A stretch of DNA of 64,000 bases, from positions 5,584,823-5,648,822 of the forward strand of contig NZ_AP017422.1 in NCBI RefSeq assembly GCF_002355595.1. Reading direction: 5' to 3'. The position numbers were made by a program, and so were the translations under genes. Numbering within the stretch: position 1 is the first letter of the stretch; each line of letters begins with the position of its first letter. The notes below the pieces were generated by a model, which did not search any database, was not told the DNA's origin, and worked only from the letters and a program-made list of their open reading frames with translations. This DNA comes from Filimonas lacunae. Lineage in GTDB: Bacteria > Bacteroidota > Bacteroidia > Chitinophagales > Chitinophagaceae. Shown here in pieces: positions 21,219 through 30,765 of the stretch.

Positions 21219-23741
21219 TTAGTGTTTAGGCAGTGCAATTAAGTTGGCCATTAAACGAAAAGCACCTGGCACAGCGGCTGGCAATTCTCTGAAAAACACA
21301 ATGCCGGTGTACACAAAATTTCCTTTTCCGTAGGGGGCAATTACCAGGCTACCATTGGTTTCCGGCTCGTTTTTATCGGCCATAGCAAACAAGGTTTCGT
21401 AGTGTACATCTAACTGATCGGCATGGTAAATACTTCTTTCCTGTATCCATCCTTCAAAATCGGCCGCTGTTATTTTATTGGGGTAGTTTAATGCCGGATG
21501 CTGCGGCAGCAATATTTTTACTGCTGCATTTTCGTCTGTTACGCGCTTATTGGTTATTTGTAAAGGATAAGGTGCCATTTTAGCTTTTACCGGGCCAATG
21601 CCTGTGTTGGTGCAATATTGAACAATCAGGTTGCCACCTTCCTGTATATACTGCATCAGGGTCGCGTACTTATATTCCAGAAAGTCGTTTACATTATACG
21701 CTCTTATACCGGTAATCACCGCATCAAACTGTTTTAAGTTAGCAGGTGTTATATCAGCTTCGTTTAGCAGGGTTACCGCGTATCCCATTTGCTCTAAGGC
21801 CGGGGGTACTTTATCTCCTGCCCCAGGGATATAACCTATTTTTTTGCCTACCGTTTTAATTTCCGGGGAAACCACTTTCATGGTGCTTTCGCTGAAATAG
21901 TTTACATCGGGTATGTGATCGTAGGCAATATGCCGGAGGTATTGTGTGTAGGTATAGGTTTTACCTTGTTGCACCACAACAATGGCGGCATGTATGCCGG
22001 ATACCTGCTGGTATTCGCTTACATCTTTCAGCGCTACAGGAATAGTATAGGTATTACCTGCTGCCACACTTATAGCAGAATCTTTGGAATACAACACTTT
22101 ATCCTGCTGCAACAACTGAATTTTTACGGGCAGCTTCTCTGCCGTTACATAGCTTTTGAATTGTACCTCCACCACCGGCTGCGCAGTTTTTTCATTACCA
22201 GGCTGCACATTTAATAAAGTTGCAGCAGGTGCTACTGACACCGTAATGGGCTCGATAACCGTAACAGGTTCATATATCTCCCCTTTCACCGCATCTGTAA
22301 ACTTATACCGAAGCGGGCGGGCCACTTTTATTTCAAGATCTTTTATCTGTATGGTAAACACTGCCGAATAGGCCGGAGCATTTTCGGGCTGCGCCAGATT
22401 TTGCTGATTGCCTATTTCAAAGCTGCCTTTATTCATAGGCTTTGCCAGCCAGTAAGGCTGAGATACCGATTCTGTCACCGGCACCTGCAAGGTATAAGGA
22501 AAACTGAAGTTTAAGTTTTTAGCCAGTGAACTGTTTAGTACCGTATCCCATTCATTGTTAAGACTTACCTGCTTCAACACCACTGGTATCTCATTTCTTT
22601 TGTTGGCGGTGATGGTTATTTTCAATGGCTGGCCTTTTACGGCATAGCCGGTACCTGTAACTGCTTCGGCAAACAAACCACTACAATCCACTATCAGCTT
22701 TTCTACCTCATCCAGTTTTTGTTTCCTGTAAGGGGTGGTTGCCGGTAACGCACTAATAGTTTTGTGCAAGGCAATCAGCTGGTTAATGGAATTTTCCGGG
22801 CGTTCAAAACTGTACTCTTTTACCAGTTTGGTTACCTGCGGCAAAATTTTCTCCCCCCCTTTTATGCGGCTCCAGGTAGTATTTACCTCATCCAGTAATT
22901 CTTTGGAAGGCGCTTTGCCCCCGGTAGTAGTGAAGTATTCAAACGACTGTCCACGCTGTTTGGCAACGCCAAAACCCTGGCTTTTATGCTGACTACGGCT
23001 TTCACTGGCTATTTCGCCATAGCCTTCGCCCAGCATAGGGTTGTATACTCCCACATCTATTTTCAGCTGGTCTTCACTGGTAGTGTTGTTGCCACCAAAG
23101 TTGAATGTGTTCCACAGTATTCTTTTGGCCTGCCATATAGTAAGGCCATTTTTCAACTGTTCCGGAAAACGGGTGCTGTCTGCTGCTGCGGTAAACGCTT
23201 CGTTAGCGAGGATAGCACTGGCCGCATGATGCCCGTGACCGGCACGTGCATCGCCGGGAAAACGGGTAATAATTACATCAGGTTGGTAATATCTGATAAT
23301 CCACACCGCATCGCTCAATATTTTATCATGATTCCAGATGCTTAATGCTTCTTCTGAATTTTTAGAAAAACCAAAGTCGTAGGCACTACTAAACATTTGC
23401 TCGGCACCATCTATGCGACGGGCCGCCAGCAACTCCTGGGTTCTTATTAAACCCAGCTCTACACCTTGTTCATTTCCAATCAGGTTTTGCCCCCCATCAC
23501 CACGGGTAAGGCTCAGGTAGCCTGTTTTGTATTGCTTTTCTTTAGCCAGGTAGGCCAGCAACTTTGTATTCTCATCGTCGGGATGCGCTGCAAAATATAG
23601 TACCGTGCCCAGCACTTCCAGCTTCTGCATTTTCCGGTAAATATCTGTGCTGTTGGTGGCAACCGGGGCCTGCGCCTGTGCCGTAGCAGCTATCATTCCT
23701 CCTATCCATACACCCAGTAAACCCGAAGTCAATTTGTTCAT
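21219..23741 (-). CDS. Secreted PIG-L (LmbE-like) deacetylase with C-terminal extension
   Basis: An 840-residue protein with signal peptide (cleavage near AQAQA, residue 25). The PIG-L domain spans about residues 45-290. The zinc motif AAHPDDE is at residues 52-58 (His53, Asp55, Asp56), and GDARAGHGHH supplies the distal His. PIG-L enzymes remove N-acetyl groups from GlcNAc-like substrates. A beta-rich middle is followed by a C-terminal part (about residues 630-840) with AVITGIRAYNVNDF and YIQEGGNLIVQY, which resembles the glutaminase-like fold found at the end of many Bacteroidota secreted enzymes. It probably acts in the periplasm on an amino-sugar-containing compound; the actual substrate is unknown. 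It is followed by two small membrane genes and the symporter. Confidence 0.9.
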   Translation of the reverse strand: MNKLTSGLLGVWIGGMIAATAQAQAPVATNSTDIYRKMQKLEVLGTVLYFAAHPDDENTKLLAYLAKEKQYKTGYLSLTRGDGGQNLIGNEQGVELGLIRTQELLAARRIDGAEQMFSSAYDFGFSKNSEEALSIWNHDKILSDAVWIIRYYQPDVIITRFPGDARAGHGHHAASAILANEAFTAAADSTRFPEQLKNGLTIWQAKRILWNTFNFGGNNTTSEDQLKIDVGVYNPMLGEGYGEIASESRSQHKSQGFGVAKQRGQSFEYFTTTGGKAPSKELLDEVNTTWSRIKGGEKILPQVTKLVKEYSFERPENSINQLIALHKTISALPATTPYRKQKLDEVEKLIVDCSGLFAEAVTGTGYAVKGQPLKITITANKRNEIPVVLKQVSLNNEWDTVLNSSLAKNLNFSFPYTLQVPVTESVSQPYWLAKPMNKGSFEIGNQQNLAQPENAPAYSAVFTIQIKDLEIKVARPLRYKFTDAVKGEIYEPVTVIEPITVSVAPAATLLNVQPGNEKTAQPVVEVQFKSYVTAEKLPVKIQLLQQDKVLYSKDSAISVAAGNTYTIPVALKDVSEYQQVSGIHAAIVVVQQGKTYTYTQYLRHIAYDHIPDVNYFSESTMKVVSPEIKTVGKKIGYIPGAGDKVPPALEQMGYAVTLLNEADITPANLKQFDAVITGIRAYNVNDFLEYKYATLMQYIQEGGNLIVQYCTNTGIGPVKAKMAPYPLQITNKRVTDENAAVKILLPQHPALNYPNKITAADFEGWIQERSIYHADQLDVHYETLFAMADKNEPETNGSLVIAPYGKGNFVYTGIVFFRELPAAVPGAFRLMANLIALPKH

Positions 23742-23773
23742 TCGCCGTATCTATTGAATAAAACGAAGGTAAG

Positions 23774-24886
23774 TTATTCTGGCCTGGGGGTATCTTCTTC
23801 TATTTCCGTTGCGGGTGTTTTTAACGGACTTTTCTCAGGTTGTTCTTCTCCAAACAACACGCCCCACTGGCGGAACATTTCAGTTCGGTCGAAAATAATT
23901 TTCAGGATGGCGATAATAGGGAGCGACAAAAACATGCCTGAAATACCCGCCAGCTTACCTCCTAAAAACACAGCGATAATACTAACCAGTGCATTTATCT
24001 TCACTTTGGAGCCTACAATCCTGGGCATCAGGATATTATTATCTAAAAATTGTACTACTGCAATTATTATCAACACAGTGAGCACAGGCCCCATTTCCTG
24101 TGAGGAGGATATGGTAAGCAGAATCCCTATTACATTTCCTATTAATGCTCCGATATAAGGTATCAGATTTAGAAAAGCGAAAATGATAGCAATAAGCAAG
24201 GCATGCTTAATACCAAAAATGGTGAGCGCTATTCCCAGCAAAAAGCTCATGTAGGTTATTTGTATCAGCAACCCTCCTATGTAACTTTTGATAATAGCTT
24301 CTGTTTCGTGTACCACTTCCTGCACTTTAGCATGATGATCGCGTTTAAACCAGAGAAACACAAAGTTCAGCAGGAGGTTTTTATAATATAACAGGAAGAA
24401 TATATAAATAGGTATTAAACCAAAAAACAATAGAACAGAGGTGGCAGAAGTAGCTACCCCGCCCAATACTCCGCCGGCATAATTAAGGAGTTTATTGCTT
24501 TGCTCATTGATCATTTTTGTTTGCTGTTGGGTAGAGAAATGACCTTTTTTGTCTACCCACTCACTCAAATGATTCACATGTTGCGTCATATTGGCCTTGA
24601 TGGTGGGGAAATCAATAATCAACTTATTGATCTGCATAAAGAATAGCCAGCCAAAGAAACCTACCACAATCACCAATAAAATAATGGCCAGTACAATGCT
24701 GATGGCCCGGGGAACTTTCAAGCGATCTAAAAAACGGCAAACCGGTAGCAGCACCAGCGCCAGGAAAAACGAAAGAATAATAGGCATGATCACATCACTG
24801 GCTAACATTACCAGGGCGCCTACCAGAAAAAGTCCTAACATTTCAATAGACCGCCTAACAGTAAGAGGGAGGGTAGAATTATTCAT
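23774..24886 (-). CDS. AI-2E family transporter (permease)
   Basis: A 370-residue membrane protein with the AI-2E (UPF0118/PerM) layout: an N-terminal helix pair (SIEMLGLFLVGALVMLASDV), a long soluble helix region around residues 85-150 (KGHFSTQQQTKMINEQSNK), then several C-terminal membrane helices including FLNLIPYIGALIGNVIGIL, the conserved PYxG motif. Some relatives export small molecules or exchange ions. The name does not prove autoinducer transport. It starts the apparent operon, with PIG-L only 32 bp downstream. The charged C-terminal tail (EEDTPRPE) is cytoplasmic. Confidence 0.9.
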   Translation of the reverse strand: MNNSTLPLTVRRSIEMLGLFLVGALVMLASDVIMPIILSFFLALVLLPVCRFLDRLKVPRAISIVLAIILLVIVVGFFGWLFFMQINKLIIDFPTIKANMTQHVNHLSEWVDKKGHFSTQQQTKMINEQSNKLLNYAGGVLGGVATSATSVLLFFGLIPIYIFFLLYYKNLLLNFVFLWFKRDHHAKVQEVVHETEAIIKSYIGGLLIQITYMSFLLGIALTIFGIKHALLIAIIFAFLNLIPYIGALIGNVIGILLTISSSQEMGPVLTVLIIIAVVQFLDNNILMPRIVGSKVKINALVSIIAVFLGGKLAGISGMFLSLPIIAILKIIFDRTEMFRQWGVLFGEEQPEKSPLKTPATEIEEDTPRPE

Positions 24887-24972
24887 TGGTTATCAGTATT
24901 TTAAATTAATCTATGCTATAGCAATTCAATAAACAGGCCATAAATGGTATCCCTTCCGGCAGATTGTCTACT

Positions 24973-25004
24973 GAAATATACTCTTATCACTAAAGAGATT
25001 TAAA
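24973..25004 (-). promoter_or_regulatory. Predicted promoter of the AI-2E/PIG-L/symporter operon
   Basis: On the minus strand there is TTTA (25001-25004), a 20-bp spacer and TATATTTC (24973-24980). This is one mismatch per box from the Bacteroidota TTTG / TAnnTTTG pattern. About 85 bp of leader would follow to the ATG at 24886. The palindrome array begins 21 bp further upstream. Confidence 0.45.
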
Positions 25005-25024
25005 CGGTTTTTCCCAACCTGATG

Positions 25025-25276
25025 GTGAGCAATCCTCAACCAGTTGTGAGCGCTTTTCCGTTATTCGCGAGCGCTCAACATCGTTTTATGAGTACTCCCA
25101 TCCAGTTCGTGAGTGCTCACGGTTGGCATAAAAGCACTCCCCGAGCGACGAGTAGCAGTTACAAAGTCACCGTGAGGGCTCACGGAATGGTTGTGAATAC
25201 TCCTGAAAACGCCGTGAGCCCTCACCTTTTGATGGAGAGGGCTCACAATTATGTAATTAGTCTCCGGGAATTGCTC
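25025..25276. repeat. Array of 12 palindromic GTGAGNNCTCAC units, exact 21-bp period
   Basis: Twelve units start at 25025, 25046, 25067, 25088, 25109, 25130, 25151, 25172, 25193, 25214, 25235 and 25256, with no slip in register. The first 12 bases of each unit follow the palindrome GTGAGNNCTCAC. Position 4 is A in 12 of 12, position 5 is G in 11, position 9 is T in 11 and position 10 is C in 10. Units 5, 8 and 10 are perfect. Positions 13-21 differ in every unit. Because 21 is a multiple of three and stops are few, open frames exist on both strands (about 90 and 75 codons, with VSxH repeats), but I do not consider them genes. Twenty-one bp is two turns of B-DNA, so all palindromes face the same side. 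It lies 31 bp from the stop at 25307 and upstream of the operon starting at 24886. Confidence 0.85.
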
Positions 25277-25306
25277 CACAGACACTTATAAGAAGATAGC
25301 GTACTA

Positions 25307-25843
25307 CTAAACTGCTAACGGCACCAATTTTATATCTCCCAGGTCTTTATCTGTAGAAGGTTTGACTTTAACAGGTGGTTGGTAGGGCTTGGTTGTATCC
25401 TGCTTTTGCTGTTCAAAAGGCACATGCTTCTCGTTTTTCTTGGGGATGAAACGAATATCCTGTTCCCAGCGCTTATATCCTTCTGCCATGATGGTTAATT
25501 TGTATTCATGGTAGAAAGGCAGGGAAGAAAAGGTGAACTTGCCATTCTTCTTGGTAGTCTGCTCTTTAAAATAGGGGTCTTCTGCTTTGTCATCAGGCTG
25601 GGCCATAGGATTAGGCTCATTATCCTGTTGCTGCAGAATAATGCTTACCTCTTTTACAGGTGTACCTGTACTATCCACAATTCTACCTGAAATGCGGCAG
25701 ATGTTAACGTAAGAACGAGAGTCGTTACCGCCAGACGGGCCCATACCACCGCCACCGCCCATGCCACCACCGCCCATACCCATTTGGGCATTGATAGTAA
25801 GCGGAGCTAACAACAAAAGGAAAATCCAGATTTTTACAGACAT
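25307..25843 (-). CDS. Secreted carboxypeptidase-regulatory-like protein, Gly/Met-rich
   Basis: A 178-residue protein. The signal peptide (MSVKIWIFLLLLAPLTINAQ) is followed directly by a low-complexity Gly/Met stretch (residues 21-39), then a single CarboxypepD_reg-like beta domain (about residues 48-125). The domain contains ISGRIVDSTGTPVKEVSIIL and GKFTFSSLPFYHEYKLTIMA, the fold also found at the front of TonB receptors. The C-terminus is Lys/Pro-rich. The function is unknown; an envelope role is likely. It follows an Oar-like receptor gene on the same strand, but a terminator stands between them, so joint expression is uncertain. Confidence 0.75.
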   Translation of the reverse strand: MSVKIWIFLLLLAPLTINAQMGMGGGGMGGGGGMGPSGGNDSRSYVNICRISGRIVDSTGTPVKEVSIILQQQDNEPNPMAQPDDKAEDPYFKEQTTKKNGKFTFSSLPFYHEYKLTIMAEGYKRWEQDIRFIPKKNEKHVPFEQQKQDTTKPYQPPVKVKPSTDKDLGDIKLVPLAV

Positions 25844-25946
25844 AACTGCATTTATTTATACGTGGGTAAATATAAAAAGGGTTTTGTGAATATCTATTTA
25901 AAAACGACTTAACGGGGAAATTATGCGGCATTATCAGCCTAAAAAG

Positions 25947-25976
25947 AAAAGAGGCTGCTAAATAGCAGCCTCTTTT
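25947..25976. terminator. Terminator after the TonB receptor gene
   Basis: AAAAGAGGCTGCTA (25947-25960) pairs perfectly with 25963-25976 around two bases, giving a 14-bp palindrome with A/T flanks. It is 26 bp after the receptor stop at 26002. Confidence 0.88.
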
Positions 25977-26001
25977 CAAATTATTCAGATCTAGGATAGA
26001 A

Positions 26002-29000
26002 TTAGAAAGAATAACGGATACCAATTTGTGAGTTCCAACGAGAGTTGAAATCAGATACATCGTAAATTCTTCTTGTACCTTTTATTTTTCTGAAGCTGGC
26101 AGCGTTAAACTGCAAACCTGGATTTGCTGCTGTAGGAGTAATAGCAGCACCATCCTGCGTTTGAGCGCCAGAGTTAATTACAGTAAATAAAGTTTTAGAA
26201 GAGGTAAATAAACCATCACCACTGGTGCTTGTTACATAAGACCAACCCCAATCTTTATTGATCAGGTTGGTGATATTAAACACATCCACAAACAGTTGAA
26301 TTTTATGAGAACCTTTAATATAAAAATCCTGTGCTAACCTTAAGTCGAAATGGCTTTCAAAAGGCATTTTATCAGCGTTACGCTTGGTAACCTCACCCAG
26401 GTGTGATTTCAGATAGCTATTGTTAGATACAAAGCTTTGGAAGTCAGCCCACTGCTGTGTTGCTGTAGCCCCCCCTTTGATATCAACGAAATTAGCTTCT
26501 GCCTGTGTTTTTGGTAAATATACCAGGGTAGTTGCAGCAGAAGGAGATGATGGATCATCACCTAAGATGTTGCTACCGTATAAGTAGGACAGACGCTGAC
26601 CAGATTGACCAGTGTAGATCAGGGTGATAGTAGTACCGAAATGCTTGGCATATTTAAACTCTTTAGACACATAAGCCACTATACGTGAACCCAGGTTAAA
26701 GTTAGAGGTAGCTACATCAGGATGGTTTAAACCATTCGCTACCAGTGTACCACGCCAGTTACTTGTGGCAACAGAAGATGTCATATCAGACAGTGAGGTT
26801 GAATGACCATAAGTATAGGCAATAGAACCAGACCAGCCTCTGCTCAGTGGTTTTTGAATTTGAGCAGTCAGGTTATAAGCATAACCTTTACTGGTATTGT
26901 TTAACTTCATAACATCACCATAAGTAGTATTCGCTCTTGTAGTCCACAAAGGCCTTTTGGTAGGACCTAATGTTACAGTGCCTTCACCGTTTTCACTTAA
27001 GTTCAGGTTGCTTACATAAGCATTGTTCACTGTTTTGGTGTATACAGCTTCTAAAGTACCTATTAAACCCCAAATGTTTAATTTGTGATCTACAGCAAGG
27101 TTACCACGTAATACCTGAGGGAATTTGAATTTTTTATCAGTAACGTTAATGAGGTTAGACGGGGTACCTGCTGCTGGCAGGTAAGCACCTTTGTGTGCAT
27201 CATTAGCTACATAATTGAACTTAATGTTTGCCGCTGTAATAGCTGCTGCGTTAGGATTGTAAGCAGAGCTGGCTACACCTGTGTTAGTATATTGGTTAGA
27301 TACCCACACAAAAGGAACACGGCCTGTAAATAAACCTACACCACCTCTTAATTGAGTAGTTGCATCACCTTTTACATCCCAGTTAAAACCAACACGGGGA
27401 GAGTAAAGTAATTGTGCGCTAGGCTTTTGGTTTGTTTGCACACCATAAGATGCAAAAGCAGTATTAAAAGCAGTGTTTTCAGCAGGGCTGGTAAAGAACA
27501 TTGGTAAATCTAAACGAATACCATAAGTAAACCTTAACCTGTCGTTCACAGTAAACAAATCCTGCGCGTACACACTAAACTGGCCGGTGCTTAATTTAGC
27601 GTTTGCTTTGTCGTTTTTATCAGTACTGTTAGAGAAACCTACCTGATAAGTAGTAGGGTTGGCACCATTTACAAAGTTGGCTACGTTAGGATTGGCATAA
27701 GTGCCGGTAGAACCAAATGTGTAGTTACCAAAGAAGTTTTGCAAGAAGATGTTATCACTTTTGAAAAACTCGTTGTTGGTACCAAAAGTTAAGGTGTGTT
27801 TACCTTTATACAGCGTAAAGTTATCTGTAATAGTAATTACATCCTGCTTCAGACCGTTTGCATGGAAACTATTGCTGGTTCCAATGTTGTAAAGAATGTT
27901 TTGCTTATTATCCTGGTTTGTTTGATAAATAGAGATAGTAGGGAATGGATTTTTGCTTCCGTTGTTATCTCTGATAGCACTGTACGTTATACGTAAAACG
28001 TTGGACGCATTTGAATTGAATGAGCTGTTTAACTCCGCTACAAATGAGTTTGTTTTGTTTCTATATATATAACCACCATTAGAGAATACAGCTGAGGTAG
28101 GGCCTCTGGAAATGTTATCGTTAGAACCATCAACGTGGTTATAACGGAAAGCAAGTTTATGCTTGCTGTTAATATTCCAGTCGATACGTGCAAAAACAGA
28201 AGTAGATTGGTTTTCTAGGCTGATAGCTCCGTAAGTACCAGGATCATATCCCCACTTATCCATTAAGTAGGTTTTCAGAGAATCCATCACTTTTGTGTTT
28301 ATCAATGAACCTGAACCAGCTACTGTAGGATCGTAAGCCAGTGGAGTAGTTTTTTTGAATCTTTCCACGTTAGCGTAGAAGAACAATTTATTTTTAATGA
28401 TTGGGCCACCTAAGCTGGCTCCGTAAGTAGAATTCTTAAAACTTGGCAATTGAATTCTGGCAATACCAGAATCATAACCGGGGCTTTTACCAATAAAATT
28501 CTGGTTTTGATATTGACCATAAGCAGATCCATGGAAAGTGTTGGTACCGCTTTTGGTTACTGCGTTAATACCACCACCGGTAAAACCTCCCTGGGTTACA
28601 TCGTATGGAGACATTACTATTTGTACTTCCTGGATAGTTTCCACAGAAATCGGGTTCAGGTTTGCCTGTCCACCGTTTGCACCAGTAGAGCTTAAACCAA
28701 AACCGTCATTGGCATTGGCGCCATCTACTGAAAACTGGTTGTAACGGTTACCCTGGCCACCGATAGAGATACCTGCACCGTTGCCGCTGGTAGAGTTACT
28801 TCCTACTTTTGCCTGAGGGGCTAAACGTGCAAAATCCTGAATACTTCTGGAAATAGTAGGCGCAGCCTGCATCATTCTGGAAGAGATGTAAGTAGCTGCT
28901 CCTGTTCTTTGAGAACTGATAGGGCTTTTACCTGAATTGGCAGTTACTTTAACGTCATTCAATGTATTGGCAGCATCCTGCAATACTGAATTGATAACCA

Positions 29001-29301
29001 ATGGAGTACCTAAAGTAACGTAAACATCATTGATCACCTCGTCTTTTAATCCAATGAATTTGAATGTAATAGTATACGGACCACCTACCAACAGGTTAGG
29101 TAACGTATAACGTCCATTGTCGCGTGAAGTGCTTGTGTAAACAGAACCTGTAGACTGCAGTGTAGCTGTAATAGTAGCTCCTGCAACAGGCTTTCCTTCC
29201 GTTACTTTTACGGATCCTGATATGGTACCGGTAGTGACCTGCGCCATAAGCATGCAGAAAGGCGCTAATAGCAGAGACGCTAGTAATGCAATTTTCCTCA
29301 T
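26002..29301 (-). CDS. Oar-like TonB-dependent outer-membrane receptor
   Basis: A 1099-residue protein. Signal peptide (residues 1-20), then a carboxypeptidase-regulatory-like domain (GTISGSVKVTEGKPVAGATI, about residues 24-110), a plug domain (about 115-250, including SVDGANANDGFG and GGINAVTKSGTN), and a long beta-barrel ending in Phe (QIGIRYSF). The order and the GG.NAVTKSGTN motif fit the OmpA-related/Oar group of TonB receptors rather than SusC. There is no SusD partner next to it. The ligand is unknown; Oar relatives move large molecules such as proteins or act as adhesins. It is transcribed away from ribBA. Confidence 0.88.
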   Translation of the reverse strand: MRKIALLASLLLAPFCMLMAQVTTGTISGSVKVTEGKPVAGATITATLQSTGSVYTSTSRDNGRYTLPNLLVGGPYTITFKFIGLKDEVINDVYVTLGTPLVINSVLQDAANTLNDVKVTANSGKSPISSQRTGAATYISSRMMQAAPTISRSIQDFARLAPQAKVGSNSTSGNGAGISIGGQGNRYNQFSVDGANANDGFGLSSTGANGGQANLNPISVETIQEVQIVMSPYDVTQGGFTGGGINAVTKSGTNTFHGSAYGQYQNQNFIGKSPGYDSGIARIQLPSFKNSTYGASLGGPIIKNKLFFYANVERFKKTTPLAYDPTVAGSGSLINTKVMDSLKTYLMDKWGYDPGTYGAISLENQSTSVFARIDWNINSKHKLAFRYNHVDGSNDNISRGPTSAVFSNGGYIYRNKTNSFVAELNSSFNSNASNVLRITYSAIRDNNGSKNPFPTISIYQTNQDNKQNILYNIGTSNSFHANGLKQDVITITDNFTLYKGKHTLTFGTNNEFFKSDNIFLQNFFGNYTFGSTGTYANPNVANFVNGANPTTYQVGFSNSTDKNDKANAKLSTGQFSVYAQDLFTVNDRLRFTYGIRLDLPMFFTSPAENTAFNTAFASYGVQTNQKPSAQLLYSPRVGFNWDVKGDATTQLRGGVGLFTGRVPFVWVSNQYTNTGVASSAYNPNAAAITAANIKFNYVANDAHKGAYLPAAGTPSNLINVTDKKFKFPQVLRGNLAVDHKLNIWGLIGTLEAVYTKTVNNAYVSNLNLSENGEGTVTLGPTKRPLWTTRANTTYGDVMKLNNTSKGYAYNLTAQIQKPLSRGWSGSIAYTYGHSTSLSDMTSSVATSNWRGTLVANGLNHPDVATSNFNLGSRIVAYVSKEFKYAKHFGTTITLIYTGQSGQRLSYLYGSNILGDDPSSPSAATTLVYLPKTQAEANFVDIKGGATATQQWADFQSFVSNNSYLKSHLGEVTKRNADKMPFESHFDLRLAQDFYIKGSHKIQLFVDVFNITNLINKDWGWSYVTSTSGDGLFTSSKTLFTVINSGAQTQDGAAITPTAANPGLQFNAASFRKIKGTRRIYDVSDFNSRWNSQIGIRYSF

Positions 29302-29464
29302 TGTGTAGATAATTTGTGTGTGTTAATTTTCAGTATGCAAAGAAAAAGAATAAAGCGTTGCAGATTTCAACATAATGTTAACACTGTATTACGTATTTCG
29401 TAACAATTTTAGACTTTTCTTGTATAAATGCTAATTTCTGTCAATCCATTTCCCTATTCCGTAA

Positions 29465-29495
29465 TTCGTGGTACCGTTACTTAAGCGTATTTTTG
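29465..29495 (+). promoter_or_regulatory. Promoter of ribBA
   Basis: TTCG (29465-29468), a 19-bp spacer and TATTTTTG (29488-29495) fit the Bacteroidota promoter with one mismatch in the -33 box. The ATG is 17 bp after the -7 box, leaving a leader of only about 10 nt. There is no room for an FMN riboswitch. Confidence 0.55.
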
Positions 29496-29512
29496 CATCT
29501 TAATCGCAGATT

Positions 29513-30718
29513 ATGCTGGACAGTATAGAAAGTGCAATAGAAGACATCAAAAATGGTAAGCTGGTTATAGTAGTGGACGATGAAGACCGTGAAAATGAGG
29601 GTGATTTTGTCACCGCCGCCCGCAACGTTACCCCTGAAATTATCAATTTTATGAGCAAAGAAGGCCGTGGCCTTATCTGCGCTCCCATTACTTCGGAAAG
29701 AGCTGACGAGTTACAGCTGGATTTAATGGTAAACAACAATACGGCTTTACACGCCACTCCTTTCACCGTTAGTATAGACCTTTTAGGTCACGGTTGCACC
29801 ACCGGAATCAGTGCGCATGACCGTTCAAAAACAGTACAGGCGTTAATTGACCCCAACACTACACCTGAAGATTTAGGCCGTCCGGGCCATATTTTCCCAC
29901 TCCGCGCCCGCGCTGGCGGTGTACTCAGGCGTAGCGGTCATACCGAAGCTACGGTAGACCTGGCCCGTTTGGCTGGTTTTGAGCCTGCAGGAGTGCTGAT
30001 TGAAATTATGAACGAAGATGGCACCATGGCCCGTTTGCCGGAGCTGAAGGAAATTGCCATCAAATTTGATTTGAAGATCATTTCTATAAAAGACCTGATT
30101 GAATACCGCCTGAAACAGGATTCGCTGATTGAGGAAGTGGTAAGGGTAGATATGCCTACCCAGTTCGGTTTTTTTAAACTGGTGGCTTTTAAAGAAAAAA
30201 ACACACAAAACGAACACCTGGCCTTGATTAAAGGGGAATGGGAACCAGGTGAACCGGTGCTTACCCGTGTACACAGTAGCTGTTTTACCGGCGACATTCT
30301 GGGTAGTTTCCGGTGCGACTGTGGCGAGCAGCTGCATAAGGCTATGCGCATGGTAGAAGCAGAAGGCAAGGGCATTATATTATATATGAACCAGGAAGGA
30401 CGTGGTATTGGGCTGATGAATAAACTGAAAGCCTATAAGCTGCAGGAAGGCGGCATGGACACTGTAGAAGCCAACCAACACCTGGGCTTTGATATGGATT
30501 TGCGCGACTATGGTGTAGGAGCACAGATTTTGCGTCATTTGAACGCTACCCGCTTAAAGCTGATGAGCAACAACCCGCGTAAACGTGCAGGCCTGCATGG
30601 CTATGGCATTGAAATTGTAGACGTAGTTCCTATTGAAGTTACTCCCAATCCTTATAATGAAAAGTATTTACAGACCAAGAGAGATAAGCTGGGGCACAAT
30701 ATCCTTTCTAATAAATAA
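29513..30718 (+). CDS. ribBA: Bifunctional DHBP synthase / GTP cyclohydrolase II
   Basis: A 401-residue fusion that makes both branches of the riboflavin precursor supply. The N-terminal RibB domain (about 1-205) converts ribulose 5-phosphate to 3,4-dihydroxy-2-butanone 4-phosphate and shows [12 protein letters not shown], with the acidic Mg-binding residues, and [12 protein letters not shown]. The C-terminal RibA domain (about 206-401) opens GTP. It has the zinc site [18 protein letters not shown] (three Cys), then NQEGRGIGL and the SNNPRKR segment. Both active sites look intact. It stands alone, with no other rib gene in the window. Confidence 0.97.
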   Translation: MLDSIESAIEDIKNGKLVIVVDDEDRENEGDFVTAARNVTPEIINFMSKEGRGLICAPITSERADELQLDLMVNNNTALHATPFTVSIDLLGHGCTTGISAHDRSKTVQALIDPNTTPEDLGRPGHIFPLRARAGGVLRRSGHTEATVDLARLAGFEPAGVLIEIMNEDGTMARLPELKEIAIKFDLKIISIKDLIEYRLKQDSLIEEVVRVDMPTQFGFFKLVAFKEKNTQNEHLALIKGEWEPGEPVLTRVHSSCFTGDILGSFRCDCGEQLHKAMRMVEAEGKGIILYMNQEGRGIGLMNKLKAYKLQEGGMDTVEANQHLGFDMDLRDYGVGAQILRHLNATRLKLMSNNPRKRAGLHGYGIEIVDVVPIEVTPNPYNEKYLQTKRDKLGHNILSNK

Positions 30719-30765
30719 TCAACATTATCGTTTTAAACGAACATATTAAAAACAAACCCAGTACA

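Noticed and set aside
25025-25276. CRISPR array
   Set aside because: Repeats are only 12 bp, variable, with 9-bp spacers; no cas gene is near. Far outside CRISPR dimensions.
25022-25291. Overlapping 89- and 74-codon frames on opposite strands
   Set aside because: They follow from the 21-bp (seven-codon) palindrome array; the conserved unit is the DNA palindrome, and the spacer-encoded residues are random.
25725-26060. A 111-codon minus-strand frame between the Gly/Met-rich protein and the TonB receptor
   Set aside because: It overlaps both genes in another frame and spans a terminator.
29302-29512. FMN riboswitch before ribBA
   Set aside because: The predicted promoter leaves a leader of only about 10 nt, and no conserved RFN motif is seen.
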